Positions 53,723 to 62,245 of a stretch of 64,000 bases of DNA are shown piece after piece. The first letter of the stretch is position 1. Each line of letters starts with the position of its first letter. The notes below the pieces were generated by a model. That model searched no databases, had not been told where the DNA came from, and worked only from the letters and a program-made list of their open reading frames with translations. The translations under genes were made by a program, and so were the position numbers. The stretch comes from Mxb001 sp964537955 (GTDB taxonomy: Bacteria > Actinomycetota > Actinomycetes > S36-B12), in NCBI GenBank assembly GCA_964537955.1, contig CAZICY010000001.1:61415-125414 (forward strand). Reading direction: 5' to 3'.

Positions 53723-55213
53723 TCAGGCCTCCTCGGCGAACCAGCCGCTCGGGGCCGGTGAGAGGTTGCGATACACGTGCTTGGCCTCGAGGTACTCGTG
53801 CAGGCCGGAGGGCCCGAGCTCGCGCCCGACCCCCGACTGCTTGAAGCCGCCCCACTCGGCCTGGGGGAGGTAGGGGTGGTAGTCGTTGATCCAGATGGTG
53901 CCGTGACGCAGCGCGGCGGCGACGCGTTCCGCCCTCCCGGCATCGGATGTCCACACGGCTCCGGCGAGGCCGTAGACGGTGTCGTTGCCTAGGGCGATCG
54001 CCTCCTCCTCGGTGCGGAAGGTCTCCACGGTGAGCACCGGGCCGAAGGACTCGTCCTGGACGCACGTCATGTCGGTCCGGCAGCCATCGAGCACAGTGGG
54101 AAGGTAGTAGCAGCCGCGCGCGAGCGCGGGGAATTCGCGCGGATCCGGGGCGTGCCCGCCGCAGCGCAGCACTGCTCCCTCGGCGAGCGCCCCGGCGACG
54201 TACCGCTCGATCTTCTCCCGGTGCTGGGGAGAGATGAGGGGGCCGGTCTGCGCTTCCGGGTCGAAGGGGCCACCCAGGCGGATGCGCTGGGCGCGGCGGA
54301 CGATCTCGTCCACGACGCGATCGTGGATCGACTCCTCGACCAGCAGTCGCGCACCTGCCGAGCACACCTGCCCGCTGTGCAGGAACACCGCCGTGAGCGC
54401 ATTGTCGATCGCAGCCTCCAGATCGGCGTCGGCGAAGACGATGTTGGGGTTCTTGCCGCCGAGCTCGAGCGCGACCTTCTTCACGGTCGCGGCGGCCTCC
54501 GACATGATGCGTCGCCCCGTGACGACGCCCCCGGTGAAGGACACCATGTCGACGGCCGGGTGCGTGGCCAGCGGCGCTCCCGCGGCGGCCCCCGCCCCGA
54601 GGACGAGGTTGCCGACCCCGGCGGGCAGCCCTGCTTCCTCGAGCAGGCGCATGAGATGGATCGTGGTGCTCGGCGTCAACTCACTCGGCTTGAGGACGAA
54701 GGAGCAGCCCGCGGCGAGCGCCGGTGCGACCTTCCAGGCTGCCTGGAGGAGCGGGTAGTTCCAGGGGGTGATGAGTCCGCACACGCCCACGGGCGAGTAC
54801 TCGATGCGCGAACGCACCGCCGGGTTGCCGGCGTCGACCACCCGGCCGCCGAGCACGTCGCCCTGAGCGAGCCCGGCGAAGTAGCGGAAGCACTTCGCGA
54901 CATCGGCGACGTCGTACTCCGACTCCACCAGTCGCTTGCCGGTGTCGAGGGACTCCATGCGGGCGATCTCGTCGACATCCCGCTCGAGGAGGTCGGCCAC
55001 GCGGGCGAGGAGCGCACCGCGCTCGGCGACCGGGACCGACGACCAGCGACCGTCGTCGAAAGCGCGACGCGCCGCGAGGATCGCGCGCTCGGTGTCGACG
55101 GAGGTGGCCTCGTCGACAACGCGCACCACCTCTCCGTCGGCAGGGCACGCGATCTCCCGCGTGCCACCCTCAGCTGCCGCCGCCCAGGCACCGTCGATGT
55201 AGAGGTCAGGCAT
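53723..55213 (-). CDS. betB: Betaine aldehyde dehydrogenase
   Basis: A 496-residue NAD(P)-dependent aldehyde dehydrogenase. The catalytic cysteine is in HSGQVCSAGARLL, the general-base glutamate in VALELGGKNPN, and the cofactor region includes TPWNYPLLQAAWKVAPALAA. The family alone does not prove the substrate. Betaine aldehyde is inferred because the gene overlaps betA by 8 bp and precedes a betaine importer. ATG 55213 gives the standard N terminus; the open frame runs further upstream into betA. Confidence 0.88.
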   Translation of the reverse strand: MPDLYIDGAWAAAAEGGTREIACPADGEVVRVVDEATSVDTERAILAARRAFDDGRWSSVPVAERGALLARVADLLERDVDEIARMESLDTGKRLVESEYDVADVAKCFRYFAGLAQGDVLGGRVVDAGNPAVRSRIEYSPVGVCGLITPWNYPLLQAAWKVAPALAAGCSFVLKPSELTPSTTIHLMRLLEEAGLPAGVGNLVLGAGAAAGAPLATHPAVDMVSFTGGVVTGRRIMSEAAATVKKVALELGGKNPNIVFADADLEAAIDNALTAVFLHSGQVCSAGARLLVEESIHDRVVDEIVRRAQRIRLGGPFDPEAQTGPLISPQHREKIERYVAGALAEGAVLRCGGHAPDPREFPALARGCYYLPTVLDGCRTDMTCVQDESFGPVLTVETFRTEEEAIALGNDTVYGLAGAVWTSDAGRAERVAAALRHGTIWINDYHPYLPQAEWGGFKQSGVGRELGPSGLHEYLEAKHVYRNLSPAPSGWFAEEA

Positions 55214-56882
55214 CGGCCTTGGCCTCCTTGCGATGTCGGTAGAACGGCGCATGATCGGGGGGCAGGGGCGTGGCGCCCTTGATGATGTCGGCCGCCTTCT
55301 CCGCCAGCATCATCGTCGGGGCGTAGATGTTGCCGTTGGTCACGTAGGGCATGACCGAGGCATCCACGACGCGGAGCCCTTGCGTGCCGTGGACGCGCAT
55401 CGTCAGGGGATCGACCACCGACATCTCGTCGATGCCCATGCGCGCCGTGCAGGAGGGGTGGTACGCCGTCTCCCCGTCCTTGCGTACCCAATCGAGGATC
55501 TGCTCGTCGGTCTCCACCTGCGGTCCCGGCGAGATCTCACCTCCGCTGTAGGGCGCGAAGGCGGGCTGGGCGAGGATCTCGCGGGTCTTGCGGATGGCCT
55601 CGACCCACTCCCTCTTGTCCTGGTCGGTCGAGAGGTAGTTGAAGACGAAGGCCGGTGGGGCCATGGGATCGGCGCTGGTGATCCACAGGCGGCCGCGGGC
55701 GTCGGAGTACATCGGGCCGATGTGCACCTGGTAGCCGTGGCCCTCCGCGATGGACGTGCCGTCGTAGCGCACCGCGATGGGCAGGAAGTGGTACATGAGA
55801 TTGGGGTAGTCGACGTCCTCGTTGCTGCGGATGAAGCCGCCGGCCTCGAAGTGGTTCGACGCCCCGGGTCCTGACCTCAGGAAGAGCCACTGCGCGCCGA
55901 TGAAGGGGCGCCTCCAGAACTGCAGGTTGGGGTTCAAGGACACCGGCTGCGTGCACGCGTGCTGGACGTAGACCTCGAGGTGGTCCTGGAGGTTCTCCCC
56001 CACGCCGGGCAGGTCGTGCACGGGATCCACTCCCACCGAGCGCAGGTGGTCGGCATTGCCGATGCCCGACAGCTGCAGCAACTGCGGGGAGTTGAAGGCG
56101 CCCCCCGACAGGATCACCTCGGAGCCGCGCACCCGGACGGGTCGCTTGCCGCCAAGGGAGACCTCGACCCCCGTTGCCCGTGGTGTGCCGCTCGAGGCGT
56201 CCATGACGATCCGAGTGACGTGCGCACGCGTCTTGACGGTGAGGTTGGGGCGCGACATCGCCGGGCGCAGGTAGGCCTTCGTCGCGGAGTAGCGCCGGCC
56301 GTTGTGGACGTTGCGGTCGAACGCCGCGAACCCCTCCTGCTTGTAGCCGTTGACATCGGAGGTGAGCTCGTGGCCGGCCTCCTGGACGGCCGCAAAGAAG
56401 GCGGAGAAGAGGGGGTTCTCCGCCTGGCCGCGCTCCAGGATGAGCGGGCCGCCCTTGCCGCGCCATTCGTCAGCTCCGGCCCGGCAGTCCTCCATCTTCT
56501 TGAAGTAGGGCAGGCAGTGGGCGTAGTCCCAGCTCTCCATGCCGGGATCGGCGGCCCAGCGCTCGTAGTCCAGAGGATTGCCCCGCTGGAAGATCATCCC
56601 GTTGATGCTGCTGGAGCCGCCGAGGATCTTGCCGCGACCGTGATTGACCCTGCGCCCGTTCATGTGGGGCTCTGGCTGGGAGGCATACATCCAGTCGTAG
56701 AGCGGGTTGCCGATCGGGAAGGTCAACGCCGCCGGCATGTGGACGTAGACGTCGAAGGGGTAATCGGGGCGTCCGGCCTCCAGGAGGAGGACCGTAGTGG
56801 AGGGATCCTCGCTCAATCGCGCGGCGAGCGCCGATCCCGCTGATCCCCCGCCGACGATGATGTAGTCGTATCCCCTGGGCAT
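55206..56882 (-). CDS. betA: Choline dehydrogenase (GMC oxidoreductase)
   Basis: The 558-residue FAD enzyme has the dinucleotide motif YIIVGGGSAGSALAARLSED, the GMC signature GKILGGSSSINGMIF, the second GMC signature SGGAFNSPQLLQLSGIG and CTARMGIDEMSVVDP near the C terminus. It oxidises choline to betaine aldehyde, and the following aldehyde dehydrogenase completes the step to glycine betaine. It lies 27 bp after the mttB stop in the same operon. Other GMC alcohol oxidases are a weaker alternative. Confidence 0.9.
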   Translation of the reverse strand: MPRGYDYIIVGGGSAGSALAARLSEDPSTTVLLLEAGRPDYPFDVYVHMPAALTFPIGNPLYDWMYASQPEPHMNGRRVNHGRGKILGGSSSINGMIFQRGNPLDYERWAADPGMESWDYAHCLPYFKKMEDCRAGADEWRGKGGPLILERGQAENPLFSAFFAAVQEAGHELTSDVNGYKQEGFAAFDRNVHNGRRYSATKAYLRPAMSRPNLTVKTRAHVTRIVMDASSGTPRATGVEVSLGGKRPVRVRGSEVILSGGAFNSPQLLQLSGIGNADHLRSVGVDPVHDLPGVGENLQDHLEVYVQHACTQPVSLNPNLQFWRRPFIGAQWLFLRSGPGASNHFEAGGFIRSNEDVDYPNLMYHFLPIAVRYDGTSIAEGHGYQVHIGPMYSDARGRLWITSADPMAPPAFVFNYLSTDQDKREWVEAIRKTREILAQPAFAPYSGGEISPGPQVETDEQILDWVRKDGETAYHPSCTARMGIDEMSVVDPLTMRVHGTQGLRVVDASVMPYVTNGNIYAPTMMLAEKAADIIKGATPLPPDHAPFYRHRKEAKADA

Positions 56883-56909
56883 GCCAACACCCTAGGCGAT
56901 GCGCTCGCG

Positions 56910-58349
56910 TCAGTCTCCGAGTTCCGCGCGACGGCGGACGACGTACTCCTCGAGTTCGGCGCGGATGGCGTCATCGAGCGGAGGCTGCTCGTAGTCCTCG
57001 AGCTTCTGCTCGTAGATCTCGCGCGCGCGCTCGACGGTGTCGCGGCCGCCGAGCCGCATCCAGCGCTCGAAGTTGTCGGAGTTCCACAGGAAGGGGCGGT
57101 AGAAGCAGGTGCGGAAGCGCTCCATGGTGTGCTCCGCGCCGAGGAAGTGACCGCCGGCGCCGACCTCCTCGTGGGCCCCGAAGGCGAGCTCCTCCTCAGT
57201 GAAGTCCACGGGGGTGAACTCCTTCTGCAGCGACTCCAGGATCTGCACGTCGATGACGTACTTCTCGTAGCTGGCCACCAGGCCGCCCTCGAGCCAGCCC
57301 GCCGTGTGCATGACGAAGTTGGTCCCCGCGAGGAACGTCGGCAGCATGGTCATCAGGGACTCGAAGATCGCCTGGGCATCGGGCGTCTGGGATGAGTTGA
57401 GGCCGCCGCCCGTGCGGAAGGGCAGGCCGAAGTGGCGCGCGATCTGGCCGGTGCACAGCAGCCCGATGGCCGACTCCGGGGTGCCGAACTGCGGGGAGCC
57501 GGACTGCATGTCGATGTTGGACAGGAAGCTGCCGAAGACGACCGGTGCCCCCGGGCGGATGAGCTGCGTGAGCGCGATGCCCGTGAGGGTCTCGGCCATC
57601 TGCTGGGCGAGAGTCGCGGGGATGGACACGGGCGACATCGCTCCCATGAGCAGGAAGGGGGTGAGGATGACGGGCTGCATCGCCTTGGCGTATTCGAACT
57701 GGGCCTCCAGCATGCGGTCGTCCCACCGCAGCGGAGAGTTGCAGTTGATCAGGGAGATGGAGGTCGGCGTCTTCTCGATGGACTCGCGACTGCCGAAGAG
57801 GATCTCGCTCATGCGGATGGTGTCGAGGGCGCGCGTGCCGCTGACGACATTGCCCATGTAGATCTTGTCCGTGAGCGTCATGGCGGCATAGAGCATGTCG
57901 AGGTGCCGCGAGTCGAGCGGGGCGTCGCTGGGCTCGCATACGACGCCACCGACGCTGTCCATCGCCGTGAAGGACTGGGCCAGCTTGGCGAAGTTGCGGT
58001 AGTCCTCCATCATCGCGTCACGGCGCACGTCGCCCTGGCGGACGAATGGCGGTCCGTAGACGCTCGAGAAGACCATGGAGTTGCCCCCGATATGCACGGT
58101 GTTGTCGGGATTGCGCGCCTGGATGTCGAACTCACGAGGGGCCTTGGCAACCTGCTCGAGCACGAAGTCGGGATCGAAGAAGACCTTGTCGCCGTCCGTG
58201 CGCATCCCCGCGGCCGCGAAGAGCTCGACCGCCTCCGGCTTCATGAACTCGATGCCCAACTCAGAGACGATGCGCCGCCAGCCCTTGTCGAGGACGGCCA
58301 TGGACTCCTCGGAGAGGATCTCGTAGCGCGGCATCGTGTTCTCGAACAT
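56910..58349 (-). CDS. Non-pyrrolysine MttB-family methyltransferase, probable glycine betaine:corrinoid methyltransferase
   Basis: MttB-superfamily enzymes move a methyl group from a quaternary or tertiary amine to a cobalt(I) corrinoid protein. The product is 479 residues from ATG 58349, which follows GGGAGAG; the longer upstream frame crosses the operator and is discarded. There is no in-frame TAG, so it lacks the pyrrolysine of trimethylamine MttB and belongs with MtgB-type enzymes. Motifs include LGIEFMKPEAVELFAAAG and GGGLNSSQTPDAQAIFES. It heads an operon with betA, betB and a betaine importer and is divergent from its corrinoid partner. Glycine betaine is the best substrate guess; carnitine, proline betaine or another betaine remain possible. 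Confidence 0.88.
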   Translation of the reverse strand: MFENTMPRYEILSEESMAVLDKGWRRIVSELGIEFMKPEAVELFAAAGMRTDGDKVFFDPDFVLEQVAKAPREFDIQARNPDNTVHIGGNSMVFSSVYGPPFVRQGDVRRDAMMEDYRNFAKLAQSFTAMDSVGGVVCEPSDAPLDSRHLDMLYAAMTLTDKIYMGNVVSGTRALDTIRMSEILFGSRESIEKTPTSISLINCNSPLRWDDRMLEAQFEYAKAMQPVILTPFLLMGAMSPVSIPATLAQQMAETLTGIALTQLIRPGAPVVFGSFLSNIDMQSGSPQFGTPESAIGLLCTGQIARHFGLPFRTGGGLNSSQTPDAQAIFESLMTMLPTFLAGTNFVMHTAGWLEGGLVASYEKYVIDVQILESLQKEFTPVDFTEEELAFGAHEEVGAGGHFLGAEHTMERFRTCFYRPFLWNSDNFERWMRLGGRDTVERAREIYEQKLEDYEQPPLDDAIRAELEEYVVRRRAELGD

Positions 58350-58382
58350 CGACTCTCCCGATTCGCCGTGGGCGGATACGCC

Positions 58383-58411
58383 TTGACCGGTTGGTCCCAC
58401 GATCCTACACT
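58383..58411 (+). promoter_or_regulatory. Predicted promoter of the iclR-corrinoid operon
   Basis: TTGACC (58383-58388) and TACACT (58406-58411) are separated by exactly 17 bp, a good primary sigma-factor promoter. The expected start, about 58418, is 8 bp before the palindrome at 58426. A minus-strand -10 (TAGGAT, 58407-58402) overlaps its -10, so the mttB promoter probably lies face-to-face with it; the matching -35 region of mttB falls inside the palindrome and is poor. Confidence 0.6.
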
Positions 58412-58425
58412 CCAGTTTTGGGATG

Positions 58426-58448
58426 AGAGTTCCATATGATGGAACTCT
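58426..58448. promoter_or_regulatory. Probable IclR-family operator between the divergent operons
   Basis: AGAGTTCCAT and ATGGAACTCT are exact 10-bp inverted arms around the spacer ATG. The TTCC...GGAA core is typical of IclR-family sites. It lies between mttB (start 58349) and iclR (start 58504), downstream of the rightward promoter and over the predicted leftward -35 region. The adjacent IclR regulator is the obvious ligand. Confidence 0.75.
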
Positions 58449-58503
58449 GGGGAATCGCGTCCGGGGCGGCGCGTCCCCGAGCTGAGGCAGGAGGGAGCGC
58501 GCC

Positions 58504-59292
58504 ATGGCCGGACCGGTCGGGACGCAGGCGGTGGACCGCGCCGCCGCTGTCCTCACGGCTGTCCTCGGCTCGACCGACCCGGTCACCTTCGCCGACCTCA
58601 TCGTGCGCACCGGCCTGCCCAAGAGCACGCTCTCGCGCCTGACGACCAGCCTCGAGCGCAACGGCCTGCTGCAGCGCACGACCGCGGGAGCCTGGCAGCC
58701 CGGGACGGCCATCACCGACTACGCGCTCTCCGTGCGGCCCGAGGACGACCTGCTGCGCATTGCGCAGCCCGTCCTCGACGCCCTCGGGGAGCGGACCGGG
58801 GAGACGGTCAACCTGGCCGTCCCCCTCGCCGGGGAGGTCCGCCAGATCGCGCAGGTGGACTCGACGTACCTGCTCGGGGCAGTCAACTGGCTCGACCGCC
58901 CCGTGCCCTTCCACTGCAGCGCACTCGGCCGCGTCTTCCTGGCTCACGGGACGCCACTGCCCCCAGGGCGCCTGCCCAAGCTCACGGAGCGCACCATCAC
59001 CTCGCGTGCTGAGCTCGCCGACGCGCTCGAGCTCGTCCGAGCAGAGGGAGTCGCCGTCGTCGACTCCGAGCTCGAGCCCGGCCTCGTCGCGGTCGCCGCT
59101 CCGATCCGGTCTGCGGACGACACGGTCGTCGCAGCCGTCTCCGTGTCCGGGCCGAGCGTGCGCCTCACCGCTCGCGAGATCCCCGCGGTCGCCCAGGCCG
59201 TCCGCGCAGCGGCGGCCGACATCGAAGCGGCCCTCAGCCCGTCACGCACGGCCATCCCCACCCCCACCGCACGAAAGGCAGGAGCGGCATGA
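58504..59292 (+). CDS. IclR-family transcriptional regulator
   Basis: The 262-residue product has a winged helix-turn-helix (about 10-62, with TFADLIVRTGLPKSTLSRLTTSLERNG in two blocks) and a GAF-like effector domain (about 85-250). It is the first gene of the rightward operon, its stop overlaps the corrinoid gene start, and the palindrome 56 bp upstream is a likely site. It presumably senses glycine betaine, choline or a breakdown product; the ligand is not visible. Confidence 0.9.
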   Translation: MAGPVGTQAVDRAAAVLTAVLGSTDPVTFADLIVRTGLPKSTLSRLTTSLERNGLLQRTTAGAWQPGTAITDYALSVRPEDDLLRIAQPVLDALGERTGETVNLAVPLAGEVRQIAQVDSTYLLGAVNWLDRPVPFHCSALGRVFLAHGTPLPPGRLPKLTERTITSRAELADALELVRAEGVAVVDSELEPGLVAVAAPIRSADDTVVAAVSVSGPSVRLTAREIPAVAQAVRAAAADIEAALSPSRTAIPTPTARKAGAA

Positions 59293-59945
59293 CTCCGGAC
59301 GAGATCCTCAAGGGGCTCTACGACGAGACCATGGTGGGCAACAAGCCCGCCGTGCTCGAGCTCACGCAGGCCGGCATCGACAGCGGCCTGCCCCCGGAGC
59401 GCATGCTCTTCGAGGCGCTCATCCCCTCGCTGGAGGAGGTGGGCGCTCGATTCGAGCGCGGCGACTGGTTCGTCCCCGAGATGCTCATCGCGGGCAAGGC
59501 GATGGCGGGCGCCCTCGACCTGCTGCGCCCGCTCCTCGCGCAGGGTGGGGTCGAGAGCGTGGGCACCTTCCTCATGGGCACGGTCAAGGGCGACGTGCAC
59601 GACATCGGCAAGAACCTCGTCAACATCATGCTCGAGGGCGCAGGCTTCACCGTGATCGACCTCGGCGTCCAGGTGCCGCCGGAGAAGTTCGTGGCCGCGA
59701 TCGAGGAGCACCAGCCGGACATCGTGGGGATGTCCGCCTTCCTCACCACGACCATGCCGATGTTCAAGGCCAACATCAACGCGATCGAGAAGGCGGGCCT
59801 GCGGGACAAGGTCGTCATCATGGTCGGCGGCGCACCCGTCACCCAGGAGTACGCCGATGTCTGCGGCGCCGACGGCTACGCCGCCGATGCCGCCACGGCC
59901 GTGCGCCGGGCCAAGGAGTTCGTCGCCGCCAAGCGGGCGGGCTAG
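59289..59945 (+). CDS. Corrinoid protein of the methyltransferase system (MtgC/MttC type)
   Basis: The 218-residue protein carries a methyl group on cobalamin between MttB and the folate methyltransferase. An N-terminal helical cap (1-90) precedes the B12-binding Rossmann domain with the ligand motif D-x-H-x-x-G at Asp102, His104, Gly107. SAFLTTTMP and GGAPVT follow, the usual S-x-L and GG motifs. The length matches stand-alone MtxC proteins rather than methionine synthase. Confidence 0.95.
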   Translation: MTPDEILKGLYDETMVGNKPAVLELTQAGIDSGLPPERMLFEALIPSLEEVGARFERGDWFVPEMLIAGKAMAGALDLLRPLLAQGGVESVGTFLMGTVKGDVHDIGKNLVNIMLEGAGFTVIDLGVQVPPEKFVAAIEEHQPDIVGMSAFLTTTMPMFKANINAIEKAGLRDKVVIMVGGAPVTQEYADVCGADGYAADAATAVRRAKEFVAAKRAG

Positions 59946-59947
59946 GC

Positions 59948-60397
59948 GTGCCCAAGCTCCTCCCTCTCCTCGAGGACGTCGTCAAGAAGCCGGTGTGGGA
60001 CTGCCGCATGTGCGGGCAGTGCGTCCTGCACTCCACCGGCATGACGTGCCCGATGACCTGCCCCAAGACCTTGCGCAACGGCCCGTGCGGGGGCGTCCGC
60101 GAGGACGGCCACTGCGAGGTCGTCCCCGAGATGCGCTGCGTGTGGGTGAAGGCCGAGGAGCGCTCGCACTCGCCCGTGAACCCCCGTCACTGGGAGGAGG
60201 AGTTCAACGACCTCCGCCCCCCGGTCGACAATCGGCTCAAGGGCACCTCGTCGTGGCTCAACCTCGTGACCGGGCGAGATCGGCGTACGCCGGCCGGCTG
60301 GCAGGGCGTCGCGCGCGAGCGCTTCTCCGCCGTCCCTGGAGCGAGCATGGTCGAGGTCGACGAGCCCACCACCCTCCCCGAGGGCTTCCACTCATGA
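59948..60397 (+). CDS. MetV-like methylenetetrahydrofolate reductase C-terminal-domain protein
   Basis: A 149-residue cysteine-rich protein with eight cysteines at positions 19, 22, 25, 34, 38, 47, 56 and 64, including CRMCGQC, CPMTCPK and RNGPCGG. This matches the MTHFR C-terminal family, which accompanies MetF in acetogens (MetVF) and is thought to bind metal or Fe-S clusters. The GTG start lies 2 bp after the corrinoid gene stop, and the stop overlaps metF. It probably links MetF to an electron carrier. Confidence 0.82.
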   Translation: MPKLLPLLEDVVKKPVWDCRMCGQCVLHSTGMTCPMTCPKTLRNGPCGGVREDGHCEVVPEMRCVWVKAEERSHSPVNPRHWEEEFNDLRPPVDNRLKGTSSWLNLVTGRDRRTPAGWQGVARERFSAVPGASMVEVDEPTTLPEGFHS

Positions 60398-61353
60398 GCC
60401 GCCTGTCGACGCTCCTGACTGAGGGCACTCGTCCCGTCGTCACCGCGGAGTTCCCCAGCATCGACGGCGGCGGGCTCGACGCCGTCGAGAAGGCGGCCGA
60501 CGAGCTGCGCCCCTTCGTCGACGCGGTCAATGCGACGGACAATCCCGCCGCCCACGCCCACGCCTCCAACACCTCGATCGCGATCGGCATGATGCGCTTC
60601 AGCCTCGAGCCGATCATGCAGGTGGTGTGCCGCGACAAGAACCGCATCGCCATGCAGGCCGACATCATGGGTGCCAGCCTCTTCGGGGTCGAGAACATCG
60701 CCTGCCTCACGGGAGACGACGTCACCGCCGGCGACGAGCCGGAAGCGCGCCGGGTCTTCGACCTCGACAGCACCCAGCTCGTCAAGGTGGCCACCGGGCT
60801 CGCGGATGGCCACTACCTCTCCGGTCGCGCGATCAAGCAGCCGCCCGACCTCTTCGTCGGAGCCGTCGAGAATCCCTTCGCGCCGCCCCTTGACTACCGC
60901 GTGCTGCGCGCGCTCAAGAAGGCCGAGGCCGGCGCCAGGTTCCTCCAACTCCAGATCGGCTACTACCCCGAGCGCCTCGAGGCCTTCGTCCGCGGCTGCG
61001 TGGACGCAGGAGTGACGCGCACGACCGCGCTCCTGCCCACGGTGGTGCTCACGAAGTCCGCCAAGGCGCTGTCCTTCATGGACGAGTCCGTGCCGGGCAT
61101 CTCGATTCCCGCCGACACGATTGCCCGAGTGGCTGGCGCCGGCGACAAGGACGCGATCGCCGAGGAGTCCTACCAGCTCACCCTCGAGCTCAGCCGCCAT
61201 GCGCTCTCCCTGCCCGGCGTCTCGGGGATCCACCTCACCGACTTCCGCCATGACGGGTCCCTCGAGCGGCTGGTCCGCGACCTGGGCATCGGCCCGGCCT
61301 TCGACCCGGTGGCGTCCGCTGCCGGCACCACCCCCACAACCGCCTCGGCATAG
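60394..61353 (+). CDS. metF: Methylenetetrahydrofolate reductase (MetF)
   Basis: A 319-residue TIM-barrel flavoprotein that interconverts methylene-THF and methyl-THF. Visible features are VTAEFPSIDGG, DNPAAHAHASN, the FAD-region ENIACLTGDD and LQLQIGYYPERLEAF. ATG 60394 overlaps the MetV-like gene. In this setting it is inferred to work in the oxidative direction, turning methyl-THF from betaine demethylation into methylene-THF. A conventional biosynthetic metF for methionine cannot be excluded, but the cluster argues against it. Confidence 0.85.
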   Translation: MSRLSTLLTEGTRPVVTAEFPSIDGGGLDAVEKAADELRPFVDAVNATDNPAAHAHASNTSIAIGMMRFSLEPIMQVVCRDKNRIAMQADIMGASLFGVENIACLTGDDVTAGDEPEARRVFDLDSTQLVKVATGLADGHYLSGRAIKQPPDLFVGAVENPFAPPLDYRVLRALKKAEAGARFLQLQIGYYPERLEAFVRGCVDAGVTRTTALLPTVVLTKSAKALSFMDESVPGISIPADTIARVAGAGDKDAIAEESYQLTLELSRHALSLPGVSGIHLTDFRHDGSLERLVRDLGIGPAFDPVASAAGTTPTTASA

Positions 61354-61360
61354 GAGTCCC

Positions 61361-62245
61361 ATGCACACCGTCCTCAGCTCGGCGCGCGCCAGCGTCACCA
61401 TCGGGCCCGATCAGCCCTTCTGCATCATCGGCGAGCGCATCAACCCGACGGGGCGCAAGAAGTTCCAGGAGCAACTGCGCGTCGAGGACCTGTCGGCCGT
61501 CGAGGTCGACGTCGCCCAGCAGATCGCCGGCGGCGCGATGATGCTCGACGTCAACATGGGCGCCCCGCTCGTCGACGAGGTCAAGCTGCTCGGCGACGCC
61601 GTGCGCCTGGTGCAGTCACTCACCGACGTCCCGCTGTGCATCGATTCCTCCGTCGTCGAGGCCCTGGAGTCCGGGCTCGCGGCCTACGAGGGCAAGGCCC
61701 TCGTCAACTCCGTCACGATGGAGCGCGAGCGCATCGAACTCATCCTGCCGCTGGTCAAGAGGTACGGCGCTGCCGTCATCGCGCTGCCCAACGACGAGGA
61801 GGCCATCCCGGAGGATCCGCACCGTCGTCTCGAGCTCGCCAAGCAGCTCGTCGGCATCGCGACCGACGAGTACGGCATCCCGATCGAGGACATCGTGGTC
61901 GACCCGCTGGCCATGCCCATCGGCGCCGATCACACGCTGGCCATGAAGACGATGGAGGCGATCCACCTCATTTCGACTGAGATCGGCGTCAACACGACCC
62001 TCGGTGCCTCCAACGTGTCCTTCGGCATGCCCGACCGCCACACTCTCAACGCCGTCTTCCTGCCGATGGCCATGAAGGCCGGTCTCACGAGCGCGATCAT
62101 GGACGCACGCACGCCGCAGATCGTCACGGCGGTCAAGGGCGCCGACCTGATGATGGGCAACGACGAGTGGGGCGCCAACTGGATCGCGGCGCACCGCGCC
62201 AAGCAGGCTGCAGCGCAGGCGGCGGAAGCAGCCGCTCAGGCATGA
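61361..62245 (+). CDS. Methyl-corrinoid:tetrahydrofolate methyltransferase (MtgA-like pterin-binding enzyme)
   Basis: The 294-residue TIM barrel is of the pterin-binding/MtrH-AcsE group. FCIIGERINPTGRKKFQEQL is the family opening, with DVNMGAP, CIDSSVVEALESGL, NSVTMERER, DPLAMPIG and LGASNVSFGMPDR following. Such enzymes take the methyl group from the corrinoid protein to tetrahydrofolate. The ATG start is 7 bp after metF, and the stop overlaps the reactivase start. Confidence 0.92.
   Translation: MHTVLSSARASVTIGPDQPFCIIGERINPTGRKKFQEQLRVEDLSAVEVDVAQQIAGGAMMLDVNMGAPLVDEVKLLGDAVRLVQSLTDVPLCIDSSVVEALESGLAAYEGKALVNSVTMERERIELILPLVKRYGAAVIALPNDEEAIPEDPHRRLELAKQLVGIATDEYGIPIEDIVVDPLAMPIGADHTLAMKTMEAIHLISTEIGVNTTLGASNVSFGMPDRHTLNAVFLPMAMKAGLTSAIMDARTPQIVTAVKGADLMMGNDEWGANWIAAHRAKQAAAQAAEAAAQA

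Noticed and set aside
58350..58715. N-terminal extension of the MttB-family frame by 122 codons
   Set aside because: It crosses the promoter/operator region and the iclR start. Composition is unlike the family, and ATG 58349 has a good ribosome binding site.
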